Source of the DNA: Candidatus Aenigmatarchaeota archaeon
Lineage (GTDB): Archaea; Aenigmatarchaeota; Aenigmatarchaeia; QMZP01; QMZT01
Direction: 5' to 3'
Assembly: GCA_003663325.1 (NCBI GenBank)
Contig: QMZT01000008.1
Location: 1-39,399, forward strand
DNA: 39,399 nucleotides
In this document: positions 16,401 to 24,640 of the stretch, piece by piece
Position numbering within the stretch: position 1 is the stretch's first letter
How the letters are laid out: each line of letters begins with the position of its first letter
Notes under the pieces: generated by a model
The model's input: the letters and a program-made list of their open reading frames with translations, nothing else
Told to the model about the DNA's origin: nothing
Databases searched by the model: none
Program-made: the position numbers and the translations under genes

Positions 16401-19400
16401 AGTTTGACGGCAGTCCTCATAACCTTAGCAGTGTTGAGGTTAGTGAGCTGTTCGATGAGAACAAACACAGGCCTGTGAGGATGAAGGTCAACGAGAACTA
16501 TACCTATTCTTGTGCGCTTAATTACTGCCAGCTTAACGTCAGCCTCAAGAACCTTAAAACAGGAGAGTATGGTATAAGGGTGTGTGTTAGAGATGCTGCT
16601 GGAGATGTGAGTTGTGTGCAGCACCTTCGGTTTGAGATAAGGAGCTTTATACTTGGTGTGCCAATGATATATGAATATTGGATGTGGCAGGAAAAAGACA
16701 CCCCAGATAATACACTTTATGCAACGAAGAGCGGGGACAACTGCGATAACTCTGATTATTTAGCTATGGATGAATGCCCGCAATATAATAAAACTATTTG
16801 CATTTGGGGATGCCAGGTAAACATATCTTTGCCGTTTGAAGAAAAACTAGGCAAATATTACGGCGGTGTTTTCTGGATAGAAAAGGAATGGAGTGAGAAG
16901 GGCAAATGGAGAATGGGCAACCAAGGGCCTGTGGGCGTGTACGTTTATGTAGTATCAAACACAACCCATCTATGGATAAACACAAGCACAGACCCCAATA
17001 ATGGCAATCTTGCAGGCTCTAAACCTCTTGCAATAGGGGATACATTTACACTCAATTCTCCTGGTGTAGAGAATTACGAATGGCTTGTCTATGCTGTTGC
17101 ATTTGATGGTAATAACTCATTCAGGGTAAAGCATGCCAATGGTATTATATGTGGTGATACAGATGATAGTGGTGAGCAATTCAGGGTTGTGCCTCCTAAG
17201 GGGCATGCAAACTATTCAACATTCTATCACGGATATACACAATTAGTAAATAACAATCCAATATCATGGAGGCTTGGGCTTATTGATCATACCTCGCCTA
17301 ACTATAACCCGAGGTTTGTATATATTTACCATAACACTACACACCTATGGATTGTAACCCTGCCAATCTCGGCAACCCCAAGCAACACTATTGTTAATTT
17401 CACTGATCCGAGTGTGAGCCATGGGCCCGTTCCAATTGGCAGCGTAATAGATGATGGCCATGGCGGAAAATGGAAGATTACGAGCATTACGAAAGAAACA
17501 ATAAAGCTTTACGGCCAAAATGTACTTTCTTCTGGTATTTTTGTAGATACAAGCCTCTCAAAAAGCGGTAAGTTTGTATTCTTCCCACTGGAAGAAGGAA
17601 GGTTTGCAATGGAAGCCAAGCTTGGAGAAGGAGAGGGCAAGGGATTTGATTTAGATGGAGATGGATATTATAATGGGACCCTGTATATGCTCGTTATAGA
17701 TAACGGTACAAGCTATAACACGATAGCATACAGCAAAGATTATAATTTCACAAATGCGAGCAGGATAGTTAGTGTTGGAAATGATCGCGATAAGAGAAGG
17801 ATAGGATTAAAGGATACCCTTATATTATTAAGTATTGATCCTCGTGTCAACCGTGTGTTCTTCTATACAGATAGGTTCATGGGCGAGTGGCCGGAGCTTG
17901 GCGACTATAGGATTAATACCAACATAACCATACCAGTCATGGTTACGGATGCGAGCAATAATCCAATAAGCGCAAACGTGACTATAGGCTATATAAAATA
18001 CAAATCTGCAACGGGTTCAGCTCCACCTAAACCCGTAAGTTATCCATGGAAAACAATAACGGGTGTTGATGAGTTAGAAATAAATACAACACAATATGGG
18101 TTTGGTACGGGCAATCTTGAGTTTGGTATAGTTGCAAAGAGAAATGGTGAGGAGGAGTTCATGGAGGAATGGAAATGGCCAAAGGCAACGGTAAGGGCGT
18201 TCCTAATCGATACACATACAGGCTATGGTAAGGTATTCAGCAATAAGTTAGTAAGCACAAAGCTATGGAGGTTTGCATGGGATACAGGCTTAGTTGTATT
18301 GCCGATCTACATAGCTAATACTTCAAACTATCCGATAATAAAGGGTGTGGTTGCGTTTGTTGGTGATGAGCAAATAGTTAATGATCCGCAAGCTGAGTGT
18401 AATTTTGTTATGCCAGCAGATGCAGACCCAAATGGAACCAACCTTACCTATAAAATAAAGGAGTTTGAAAACATGGGAGCCCTTTATTACATATATCTTA
18501 ATAAAAACAATGTGAGCAAGGCTTGGATAAAGAAAGATGATTGCAACTTTACAGGCATTACTGCAAAGAGCGAAGGTGATCAGATAAATATAAGTATTCA
18601 AGGCAATCTTTTCATGCTATACCTGCTTAATGCAAGCGAAAATAGGATAAGCATTGGTCTTTTAAACTTCGAGCCAAGCAACTTTACTAACTCGTTGCCT
18701 ATTAGGTATGAATCAAGGCTGGATGGCATTAGCCCAATATGGTATCTCATAAGTGCCAATATTTCTGGCAAAGTATATGATGTGGTGCTTATGAACTCAA
18801 CAGCAAGCTACCCAATTTGTAACGTATGGATGAAGGGAGGGGAATGTGTCAAGGTTGCAGTTTTTGATTCAGATGGTAATATGAGTTCTTATGAGGCTTA
18901 TGTTAAGGCTGGGGAGAGCATAGGCAATACAGGCTACTATCTTGCATCCATTGGACCTGAATCATGGGACGGTGTGATGCTTGGTAATGCAAGCGTGTTT
19001 GGTTCGTGGCTCCCCATAATATGGATACATGGTATGGCAGATAATGCTCCGGTATATATTGCAAAGCTTAATGAAAGCGAGATAGGCTTCGACCTCAACC
19101 TCGATGATGCTCTGAATATGACATTCTATATGCTTGCATACGATGACATGCCAGATGGGCAACAGAAACCAACACGTATAATAATAGATGATGATAACCA
19201 GTTTGTAGAGTTCGTTGATTGGTCAACTCCAGGAAATGAAACCTACTATGATATGTATGGGGATGAGAGTGGTGCAGGAGAGGTATACGGCAACATGCCA
19301 ATGGGTATATGGCATGGATGGGTAGCATTTGGTGATTGGCAGAGCATAGCAGAATGGGAGAACAGACCGGAGTTTGAGCTTATACAATTTGATACAGCAA

Positions 19401-19753
19401 ACAATAAGATAAGATTGATGAAGAACGTATGGCAGATTAAGGAAGGAAGGAATGCAACAATAATGGTCAAGGTTTATAATTTTGACCAAAGCCCAATAGC
19501 TGGGGCAACGGTTAGCATAGATAAAATGTACAGATTTGGCTTTACAGGGCCTAGTGAAATAAATGTAACGGCTGAGCTTAATTATCAAGCTGATAGTGTA
19601 AGTGACTCAGATGGATATTATATGATATATGATATGCAAACAAAAACAGGTCCGCTTAGTGCTGGAGATTATGTAATTAGCTTAAGGATTAACGCTTATG
19701 GTAATGAGGAAATAGAGGATGTATGGTTTAATGTTGGAGGAGGAAAGCCATGA
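13403..19753 (+). CDS. Giant secreted modular surface protein
   Basis: A 2116-residue protein with a signal peptide (ILLIITFAVFVTLVLPANVSA, about 5-25). The rest is a chain of beta-rich, Ig-like modules with very many N-x-S/T sequons and few cysteines. Module borders are marked by a recurring F-E-(I/L)-(K/R)-x-F motif followed by a proline: FFELKKYFIWAEP (~695), WFEIRNFFAYAVP (~822), RFEIRSFILGVP (~1076), with weaker forms earlier and later. EWP or TWP blocks recur, NTTHLWI occurs twice (~1190, ~1312), and FDLDGDGYYNGT (~1417) looks like a calcium loop. No C-terminal membrane helix or sorting signal is seen; its TGA overlaps the ATG of the anchored 19750 protein, so that partner may hold it at the surface. 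An S-layer or adhesin role is likely; the family is not recognised. Confidence 0.8.
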   Translation: MRQSILLIITFAVFVTLVLPANVSALFAYIDKYEYKINESMIIKVNSTSTSNISAEITGTQNASFEIPGSIGMIEYSYLLSLPSGTYTLTLKQGSDSVSVEFKIVKSRKFMKARLIGDGNVIFVDTSNEITAGNEFGGNFTELLTLSKSKKLHYGVVQNLDGKNYSFVLVDESRPGIYDSIWVDDDKLFLLYNSSEDSAEKDMVETRYTIGEKFLKKYVFIDTEVESGNKLIITPLLNRTYFSKGDIAHFLVTITNESAHFLPNQSFILKIFDDKAKEVYNYSNSTNNNGYFVVDYQIPANSPTGAFFVTLNDTPTEVFVVESFKLFVKITDLNNNPSYTFAPKSKIKIWVITKDSNDNFFNATTLSGKIFEPKGTSVVLSFTQSDTGRYYAEYKAMDSGKYKVVVEVSDASGDKQKMDAAFEVQKISFIAMTVNPKYIDEAEAGPEVIMINTFAPGSSVTIATFIRDITKLSGEGGPCAGNACMDINCSNKYYKLKVFDDKKNMYDVNFTVMNISALSQMFGKEPPEEPGVAGQCIILIWNNNSWINTTGNYKVDIEFNHPVYGKHYAGEAFGIQYLYATGGMVDMKGDEFTFIAPSSTARIKLKIRDLITDEYIPDNNIINVEITEMRKEWPEFKDALGEMQGYNKSMLNESVNGSVITFFTPPEEGFYIARIRFKVNLSSKGIIAEGTGTVFFELKKYFIWAEPKVSGDMKIIGQGSNITLQVYVMDIDKAVRYGKMTPECTGCSGYVVTVERLRNDQIFKEFKKGLDFNVTDGVIINSTSGAEVKIVPVGKGLPSGWYSVDLSVYDPATNKKYYGWGWFEIRNFFAYAVPVKPIEGQAGNYSIVKTESLSYPTTSNVLLGVIAFKPGGEFQPPLILNVESVSIESIQNFATWPPQVVEENKYKYNGFVSNARLFDESGFEIPGTKIINISFYNMKNGNYMLNLLVQASGMKDIGTGMLQFSNYNLKWNLVPEDKLYEWPIIYSPSENMTFEFNATEFDGSPHNLSSVEVSELFDENKHRPVRMKVNENYTYSCALNYCQLNVSLKNLKTGEYGIRVCVRDAAGDVSCVQHLRFEIRSFILGVPMIYEYWMWQEKDTPDNTLYATKSGDNCDNSDYLAMDECPQYNKTICIWGCQVNISLPFEEKLGKYYGGVFWIEKEWSEKGKWRMGNQGPVGVYVYVVSNTTHLWINTSTDPNNGNLAGSKPLAIGDTFTLNSPGVENYEWLVYAVAFDGNNSFRVKHANGIICGDTDDSGEQFRVVPPKGHANYSTFYHGYTQLVNNNPISWRLGLIDHTSPNYNPRFVYIYHNTTHLWIVTLPISATPSNTIVNFTDPSVSHGPVPIGSVIDDGHGGKWKITSITKETIKLYGQNVLSSGIFVDTSLSKSGKFVFFPLEEGRFAMEAKLGEGEGKGFDLDGDGYYNGTLYMLVIDNGTSYNTIAYSKDYNFTNASRIVSVGNDRDKRRIGLKDTLILLSIDPRVNRVFFYTDRFMGEWPELGDYRINTNITIPVMVTDASNNPISANVTIGYIKYKSATGSAPPKPVSYPWKTITGVDELEINTTQYGFGTGNLEFGIVAKRNGEEEFMEEWKWPKATVRAFLIDTHTGYGKVFSNKLVSTKLWRFAWDTGLVVLPIYIANTSNYPIIKGVVAFVGDEQIVNDPQAECNFVMPADADPNGTNLTYKIKEFENMGALYYIYLNKNNVSKAWIKKDDCNFTGITAKSEGDQINISIQGNLFMLYLLNASENRISIGLLNFEPSNFTNSLPIRYESRLDGISPIWYLISANISGKVYDVVLMNSTASYPICNVWMKGGECVKVAVFDSDGNMSSYEAYVKAGESIGNTGYYLASIGPESWDGVMLGNASVFGSWLPIIWIHGMADNAPVYIAKLNESEIGFDLNLDDALNMTFYMLAYDDMPDGQQKPTRIIIDDDNQFVEFVDWSTPGNETYYDMYGDESGAGEVYGNMPMGIWHGWVAFGDWQSIAEWENRPEFELIQFDTANNKIRLMKNVWQIKEGRNATIMVKVYNFDQSPIAGATVSIDKMYRFGFTGPSEINVTAELNYQADSVSDSDGYYMIYDMQTKTGPLSAGDYVISLRINAYGNEEIEDVWFNVGGGKP

Positions 19754-21282
19754 AATTCCTAAAATTGGTGGTAGTGTTTGTATTCCTTATAGTTTTTTCG
19801 ATTAATGTTCAGGCTTTGAGTGTTAGCTATACCCAAGCCAATGCAGACCCTGGAGAGGTAATGAAAGGCAAAACCTTTACTGTTACTGCTAGCGGTTGGA
19901 GTGGTAGTTGCACCACCGCAACGATAAGTTTTGCTGAATGTTCTGGTTGCTCTTTGCTTGGTGAAGATGAGCAAAAAAGTATATCTGGGCAAAGTAGTGT
20001 GAGTTGGACAACAGTAATAGCAAATCAGAAGATTGATACCCCGCAAAGGATAAGCGTTAGTGTGAGTGGTGGCTGCACCCTTCAGCAGGCATATACCTCA
20101 GACTTTTATGTAGTCTTGCCCCCCTCTTTGAGCGTAACTGTTACACCCACAAGCAAAAGTGTAAGTGTAGGAAGCACATTCAGCGTTAATGTAAATATTG
20201 TAAATAATGGGGAAACAACCGCAAAGAATGTAAATATTAATGTTTCATCTTCCGGCGTTAGCCTACAATCTGGATGTTCTGCGATAGCAAGCATAGAAGA
20301 AGGTGCTAATGCTGCGCAAAGCTGTGTATTGAAGGCAAATACTGCAGGTACGCATACCGTTACCTTTACCATAACATCAAGCAATGCCGATACTGTTACA
20401 AAAACAATAACGGTTACTGCAACATCTGGTGAAGAAGGCGAAGAAGAGATAGGTACTGGTGGCGGGGGAGGCGGAGCAGGCATTGGCGCATTTTCAGGAG
20501 TGCAAAAAAATGAAACAAAGACTAAAAGCAAAAGTAAAAGGTTCTCTTTTGCACCTCCGGGATTAGTCAATAATACAAAGCTTCTCTCTGCAATAGAAAA
20601 GGTTTTGGCAAAAGGAAGGCTTAGCGAGAGGGCGAAACAAAATTTAATGGATATAGCTAGCGTTATAAAATCAGATCTAGATACAAGCAGAGAGTTTGAA
20701 TATGCGAATGGAAAATCAAAAATAAAAACAAAGATAAAGTATACAGGCAAAAAAAGAATTAAGAATTTCATGATTTACGAGACCATCCCAAAAACCTTTG
20801 CCAATAACGCAAGTGATGTTGTTGTTAGAGCTGAGGATGCAAAAATTGAGGTTGTTGAGCAAGACCCAAGCTGGCTTTTTGCATACAGCGAGGTTAATCC
20901 TGGAGATGAGCTGAGCATAGAGTACGAGGTTAGCGGTGAAAAAAGCTCAGATGTTATTGATGATATGAACACAGAGATATATGCAGAGAGCCTGGAAGAG
21001 CTTGCTGCTACCCCTGAGCCGGAAGAGAAAAAGAAGATATGTGAGCCTGGAGAAACAAGATGTTATGGTAAAGAGGTACAAAAGTGTAGCGATGATGGGA
21101 CTAAATGGGAAACAATAGAAATCTGTGCCTATATTTGTGAGAACGGTGTGTGTAAGGCAAGAGAAGAAAAGGCTCCAAGCCAAGCTCCAGTAGCTATGCC
21201 TTACTTTCCAGCTATTATCGTTATAATAATTGTGATTGTTCTTGTTGTAGCAATTGTCAAAATCAGGAGAAGGTCTCAATAA
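19750..21282 (+). CDS. Membrane-anchored surface protein, coupled partner of the giant protein
   Basis: A 510-residue protein with signal peptide (FLKLVVVFVFLIVFSINVQA, 3-22). Parts in order: a beta domain with paired cysteines (~25-120), a CARDB-like adhesion domain (~125-225; VTPTSKSVSVGSTFSVNV and NNGETTAKNV), a Gly-rich linker (~236-247), a basic and Ser/Lys stretch, a mixed domain (~265-410), a six-cysteine cluster (CEPGETRC, CSDDGTKW, CAYICENGVC) and a C-terminal membrane helix (~480-503) ending in KIRRRSQ, which stays inside. The ATG overlaps the giant gene's TGA (19750-19753), so equimolar synthesis is likely. I infer that it anchors or caps the giant protein; the domain call is by eye. 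Confidence 0.78.
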   Translation: MKFLKLVVVFVFLIVFSINVQALSVSYTQANADPGEVMKGKTFTVTASGWSGSCTTATISFAECSGCSLLGEDEQKSISGQSSVSWTTVIANQKIDTPQRISVSVSGGCTLQQAYTSDFYVVLPPSLSVTVTPTSKSVSVGSTFSVNVNIVNNGETTAKNVNINVSSSGVSLQSGCSAIASIEEGANAAQSCVLKANTAGTHTVTFTITSSNADTVTKTITVTATSGEEGEEEIGTGGGGGGAGIGAFSGVQKNETKTKSKSKRFSFAPPGLVNNTKLLSAIEKVLAKGRLSERAKQNLMDIASVIKSDLDTSREFEYANGKSKIKTKIKYTGKKRIKNFMIYETIPKTFANNASDVVVRAEDAKIEVVEQDPSWLFAYSEVNPGDELSIEYEVSGEKSSDVIDDMNTEIYAESLEELAATPEPEEKKKICEPGETRCYGKEVQKCSDDGTKWETIEICAYICENGVCKAREEKAPSQAPVAMPYFPAIIVIIIVIVLVVAIVKIRRRSQ

Positions 21283-21287
21283 AACCA

Positions 21288-21300
21288 TTTTAATTTATTA
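21288..21300 (+). promoter_or_regulatory. TATA box of the first pilin-like gene
   Basis: TTTTAATTTATTA is centred about 29 bases before the ATG at 21324; the position fits a leaderless or nearly leaderless transcript separate from the upstream pair. Confidence 0.4.
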
Positions 21301-21323
21301 ACCTGTAATTCAAAAAAGATAAT

Positions 21324-21803
21324 ATGAAAAGAAAGGGGATCTCTCCGATTATAGCTGTTGTTTTACTTATTGGTTTATCTGTATCTCTTGCTGTATTAAC
21401 CTCAAACTGGATTACTCATTGGGTGTCTACAAAAACAGAAACCACGGGGTCCAGATGCATAGCATTGACCAATTACAGGATAGACAGTGCAACATACGAT
21501 AACACAACAGCCACACTCTCGCTTATAGTTACAAATCTTGGGAGCACCGGGCTGTATGGATTTAGTGTGCAAATGTATAACACTACAAATATAGTATACT
21601 ATAATTATGATGATTCAAGAATATCTCTGAGCCCAGAAGGGATAAATGAAACCAATCCATTAACAGAGGCAAGATCTGTAATAATAAAGGTAAACCTCAC
21701 AGACAATAGAAAGCTCGGGATGAGTGTCGATAAGGTAAGGGTGCTCAACAAGGCATGCCCACTGTATTATGCTGAAAGTAAAAATATAAATAGGATAGTA
21801 TAA
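21324..21803 (+). CDS. Archaeal type IV pilin-like protein 1
   Basis: A 159-residue protein with a class III signal peptide: a basic leader ending RKG, then ISPIIAVVLLIGLSVSLAVL, the hydrophobic pilin N-terminus that PibD/EppA-type peptidases expose by cleaving just before it. The globular part has two cysteines (SRCIALTNY and NKACPLYY) bracketing a beta domain with N-x-T sequons (TNLG, YNTTN, NLTDN). The length fits minor or major pilins. It is followed after 18 bases by a second pilin-like gene with the same layout. The secretion ATPase and GspF-type membrane protein needed for assembly lie 6-9 kb downstream in the same orientation. Confidence 0.85.
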   Translation: MKRKGISPIIAVVLLIGLSVSLAVLTSNWITHWVSTKTETTGSRCIALTNYRIDSATYDNTTATLSLIVTNLGSTGLYGFSVQMYNTTNIVYYNYDDSRISLSPEGINETNPLTEARSVIIKVNLTDNRKLGMSVDKVRVLNKACPLYYAESKNINRIV

Positions 21804-21810
21804 AATATAA
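21798..21810 (+). promoter_or_regulatory. TATA box of the second pilin-like gene
   Basis: AGTATAAAATATA overlaps the stop codon region of the first pilin gene. Twenty-six bases beyond its centre lies 21828, the second in-frame ATG of the next gene, which suggests that a leaderless transcript starting MKGIS may be used instead of the ATG at 21822. Confidence 0.4.
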
Positions 21811-21821
21811 TATATGATATA

Positions 21822-22241
21822 ATGAGGATGAAAGGTATATCCCCAATAATAGCAGTTATTATGCTTATAGCTTTTACAATGGTTGTTGCTGGTATACTTG
21901 CTTCTTGGGCAACCCAGTATGTTAAGGTAAAGTTAAGGGAGTGCACAAATGCAGGATTGTGGATAGAACGAGCCACATACCAAAGCGGGAATAATAAGCT
22001 GCTGCTTGTTATAACTAACACAGGAACTATCGATCTGCATGGCTTTACAGCTATATTAACATATGAAAACGGTACGGTGATAAAGATACCAAGCAACAAA
22101 ACAATCGCGGGTAAGGAAACCGAAACCATTACGTTCGCAAACGTAAATGGTGATGGGCTGGAAATTGTTGATATTGTTTCAAAGGAGTGCTCGGTAAGAG
22201 ATACAATACAGAGGGAATATATACAGGGACTTGGGGGTTAG
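21822..22241 (+). CDS. Archaeal type IV pilin-like protein 2
   Basis: A 139-residue protein (133 if the ATG at 21828 is used) with the class III signal MKG followed by ISPIIAVIMLIAFTMVVAGI. As in the neighbour, two cysteines (LRECTNAG and SKECSVRD) bracket a beta domain with LLLVITNTG and several sequons, pointing to a disulfide-closed head. Similar layout and adjacency suggest that the two genes arose by duplication and that their products form one filament or a tip complex. The gene ends in TAG at 22239-22241, where the promoter of rtcB begins. Confidence 0.85.
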   Translation: MRMKGISPIIAVIMLIAFTMVVAGILASWATQYVKVKLRECTNAGLWIERATYQSGNNKLLLVITNTGTIDLHGFTAILTYENGTVIKIPSNKTIAGKETETITFANVNGDGLEIVDIVSKECSVRDTIQREYIQGLGG

Positions 22242-22250
22242 TTTAATAAA
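22242..22250 (+). promoter_or_regulatory. TATA box of rtcB
   Basis: TTTAATAAA lies about 26 bases before the ATG at 22272, which predicts a leaderless rtcB transcript. Confidence 0.45.
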
Positions 22251-22271
22251 CCTTTTTATAATACTATTGAT

Positions 22272-23726
22272 ATGGAAATAAAATCATTGTTAAAAGAGGT
22301 AGAGAATAATATATGGGAGCTTGAGAAGGATAAAATAAAGGGTATGCGTGTACCTGTAAGGCTGTTTCTCTCCAAAAAACTTTTGGATATAGTTGAGGAA
22401 GGTGCTATAAGGCAAGCTGTTAATGTTTCAATGCTGCCTGGAATAGAGAAATATTCGATAGCTATGCCTGATATGCATTATGGTTATGGATTCCCTATTG
22501 GTGGTGTGGCGGCATTTGATATAAACCATGGCATAATATCACCTGGAGGGATAGGGTATGATATAAACTGTGGTGTGAGACTTTTAAGAACAAACCTCAG
22601 CGAGGATGATGTGAAAAATAAAATGAGGGAGATAGTTAATGCCATATTTAGGAATGTACCTTCTGGTGTAGGAAGTAAAGGTAGGATTGGAAAGATATCA
22701 AGCAGTGAGATGGACGAGGTGCTTGAGACAGGTGCCGAGTGGGCTGTAAAGAATGGATACGGCTGGAAGGAGGACTTAGAAAGGATAGAAGAAAACGGTA
22801 GGCTTAAAGATGCAAACAAGGAGTATGTTTCAGAAAAGGCAAAAAGGAGAGGATATGCCCAACTTGGAAGCCTTGGTGCAGGTAATCATTTTCTTGAAAT
22901 ACAAAAAGTAGAAAGAATATATGATGAAGGAGTCGCGCAAGCCTTTGGTATAAACGATGTAAATCAAATAACCATTATGATTCATACAGGTTCGAGGGGG
23001 CTTGGACATCAGGTGGCTAGTGATTATATAAGAGAAATGGAAAACAAGTTTAGAGGAAGTATGAGAGATTTGCCTGACAGGGAACTTATATACGCAGATT
23101 TTGGCTCTGAGCTTGGACAAAGATACCTAAAGGCTATGTATGCAGCTGCAAACTTTGCATTTGCAAACAGGCAAATGATAATGCATTGGGTAAGAGAGAG
23201 CTTCGCATCCGTGCTTAATAAAACTCCGGAAGAGCTCGGGATGGAGCTTATCTATGATGTTTGTCATAACATAGGGAAGGTAGAGGTGCATGATATAGCT
23301 GGTAAGAAAAAGAAGGTTATTGTTCATAGGAAGGGCGCAACACGCTCTTTCCCGCCAGGACATGAAAGTGTGCCTAAAATTTATAGGAAATTTGGCCAGC
23401 CCGTAATAATCCCAGGCTCGATGGGAACAGCGAGCTATTTGCTTGTTGGGACAAAAAGAGCTATGGATATAAGCTTTGGATCAACTGCTCATGGTGCTGG
23501 AAGGGTGCTATCAAGGGTTAGAGCGATAAAAAGCTTTAGAGGAGAGGGTATAAAGAGAAAGCTAGAAGATGAAGGCATAACATTGAGAGCCGCGTCATGG
23601 AGTGTTGTTGCTGAAGAGGCACCACAAGCCTATAAGGATATTGATGAGGTTGTTAGGGTTTCTCATGAAACTGGCATTGGGAGGCTTGTAGCTAAATTAA
23701 GGCCGATAGGTGTAGTAAAAGGATAA
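22272..23726 (+). CDS. rtcB: tRNA-splicing ligase RtcB
   Basis: Joins RNA with 2',3'-cyclic phosphate and 5'-OH ends using GTP and Mn2+, as after tRNA intron removal. At 484 residues it is of normal archaeal length, with no intein. Metal and active-site residues are in place: D97 and C100 in GYDINCGVR, N205-H206 in GAGNHFLEI, H238 in IHTGSRGLGH, H332 in CHNIGK, and the guanylylated histidine H407 in AHGAGR. The C-terminal HETGIGRLVAKLRPIGVVKG is canonical. The helper archease, often linked to rtcB, is not in this window. The histidine deacetylase-like gene begins 3 bases after the stop, so the two are co-transcribed. Confidence 0.97.
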   Translation: MEIKSLLKEVENNIWELEKDKIKGMRVPVRLFLSKKLLDIVEEGAIRQAVNVSMLPGIEKYSIAMPDMHYGYGFPIGGVAAFDINHGIISPGGIGYDINCGVRLLRTNLSEDDVKNKMREIVNAIFRNVPSGVGSKGRIGKISSSEMDEVLETGAEWAVKNGYGWKEDLERIEENGRLKDANKEYVSEKAKRRGYAQLGSLGAGNHFLEIQKVERIYDEGVAQAFGINDVNQITIMIHTGSRGLGHQVASDYIREMENKFRGSMRDLPDRELIYADFGSELGQRYLKAMYAAANFAFANRQMIMHWVRESFASVLNKTPEELGMELIYDVCHNIGKVEVHDIAGKKKKVIVHRKGATRSFPPGHESVPKIYRKFGQPVIIPGSMGTASYLLVGTKRAMDISFGSTAHGAGRVLSRVRAIKSFRGEGIKRKLEDEGITLRAASWSVVAEEAPQAYKDIDEVVRVSHETGIGRLVAKLRPIGVVKG

Positions 23727-23729
23727 TCT

Positions 23730-24581
23730 ATGAAGATACTGTTTGATAAGAGGTGCATGGAATATTGGATGGAAGGGCATTACGAGAGCCCGCAAAGGGT
23801 AAAGATAGTATATAGTTATCTTAAAGAAAAGGGGTTTGCTTTTATAAAGCCAAAAATTGCTAATGAAAATGATCTGCTCCTTGTCCATGAAAAAGAGCTT
23901 ATTGATAAAGTAAAAGCCAATACATTCTTTGATCCAGATACGCCAAACTTAGATAATATTTTTCGATATGCGTTGCTTGCATGCGGCTCAGCTATTGACG
24001 CCATGAGGCTTTGCAAAAAGGAATTTACATTTTCTCTCATGAGACCCCCTGGCCATCATGCATCTAAAACAAATGTTGGTGGTTTTTGCTATTTCAATAA
24101 CATAGCTGTTTCTGTAGCAAAGGCTATAAAGGATGGAAATGCGAACAAGGTTGCTATACTTGATATAGATGCACATCATGGAAACGGAACGCAGGATATA
24201 TTTTTAGGAAGCAAAGAAGTGCTTTACGTTTCGATACACCAAGCGTTTATATATCCAGGGACAGGAATGGAAAGCATTGGTAATTGCATAAATTATCCAT
24301 TGCCAGCAGGAACAAAAGATAAAGCATATATAGCGACGCTTTCTAAGGCCTTGGATAAAATAAAAAAATTTGAGCCCGATATGCTGGCGTTATCCCTAGG
24401 CTTCGATACCTTTATGGAGGACCCTCTCACAGGCTTTATGTTAACGAGTGATGCATACAGGAAGATTGGCAAAATAATAGCATCTCTCAGTATAAATACA
24501 TTTGCGGTTTTGGAAGGTGGCTATAGTAAAAAGATGGATATCTGCGTGTACAATTTTCTTGAAGGTATGGAAGGGGGTTAA
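23730..24581 (+). CDS. Histone deacetylase family (AcuC/class II-like) amidohydrolase
   Basis: A 283-residue zinc deacetylase, complete in its catalytic signatures: RPPGHH (H109-H110), DIDAHHGNGT with zinc ligands D147 and H149, GFDTF with ligand D226, and LEGGY with the catalytic-type Y265. The length is slightly shorter than the usual ~300-370. Archaeal members could remove acetyl groups from chromatin proteins such as Alba, from other proteins, or from acetylated polyamines; the sequence does not decide. It follows rtcB by 3 bases, implying an operon, and precedes the AAA+ gene by 59 bases with a separate TATA box. Confidence 0.9.
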   Translation: MKILFDKRCMEYWMEGHYESPQRVKIVYSYLKEKGFAFIKPKIANENDLLLVHEKELIDKVKANTFFDPDTPNLDNIFRYALLACGSAIDAMRLCKKEFTFSLMRPPGHHASKTNVGGFCYFNNIAVSVAKAIKDGNANKVAILDIDAHHGNGTQDIFLGSKEVLYVSIHQAFIYPGTGMESIGNCINYPLPAGTKDKAYIATLSKALDKIKKFEPDMLALSLGFDTFMEDPLTGFMLTSDAYRKIGKIIASLSINTFAVLEGGYSKKMDICVYNFLEGMEGG

Positions 24582-24610
24582 AATCAGCAACGCTTTTTAA
24601 CAATAAGGAT

Positions 24611-24619
24611 TTATTATAC
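24611..24619 (+). promoter_or_regulatory. TATA box of the AAA+ gene
   Basis: TTATTATAC is centred about 26 bases before the ATG at 24641, predicting a leaderless transcript under an ordinary archaeal promoter. I found no bacterial -24/-12 sigma-54 element (TGGCAC-N5-TTGC) in this gap. Confidence 0.45.
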
Positions 24620-24640
24620 TTACATCAATCTAAAGAAATT

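Noticed and set aside
16040-16624. 194-codon minus-strand open frame inside the giant protein gene
   Set aside because: Antisense shadow of a strongly coding strand, no recognisable motifs.
20106-20771. 221-codon minus-strand open frame inside the anchored surface protein
   Set aside because: Its sequence is Val/Thr/Phe/Leu-rich as expected from reading Ser/Thr/Asn-rich coding DNA backward; it overlaps a well-supported gene and has no start signals.
24582-24640. Sigma-54 (-24/-12) promoter before the AAA+ gene
   Set aside because: No TGGCAC-N5-TTGC-like sequence; an archaeal TATA box at proper spacing explains the start.
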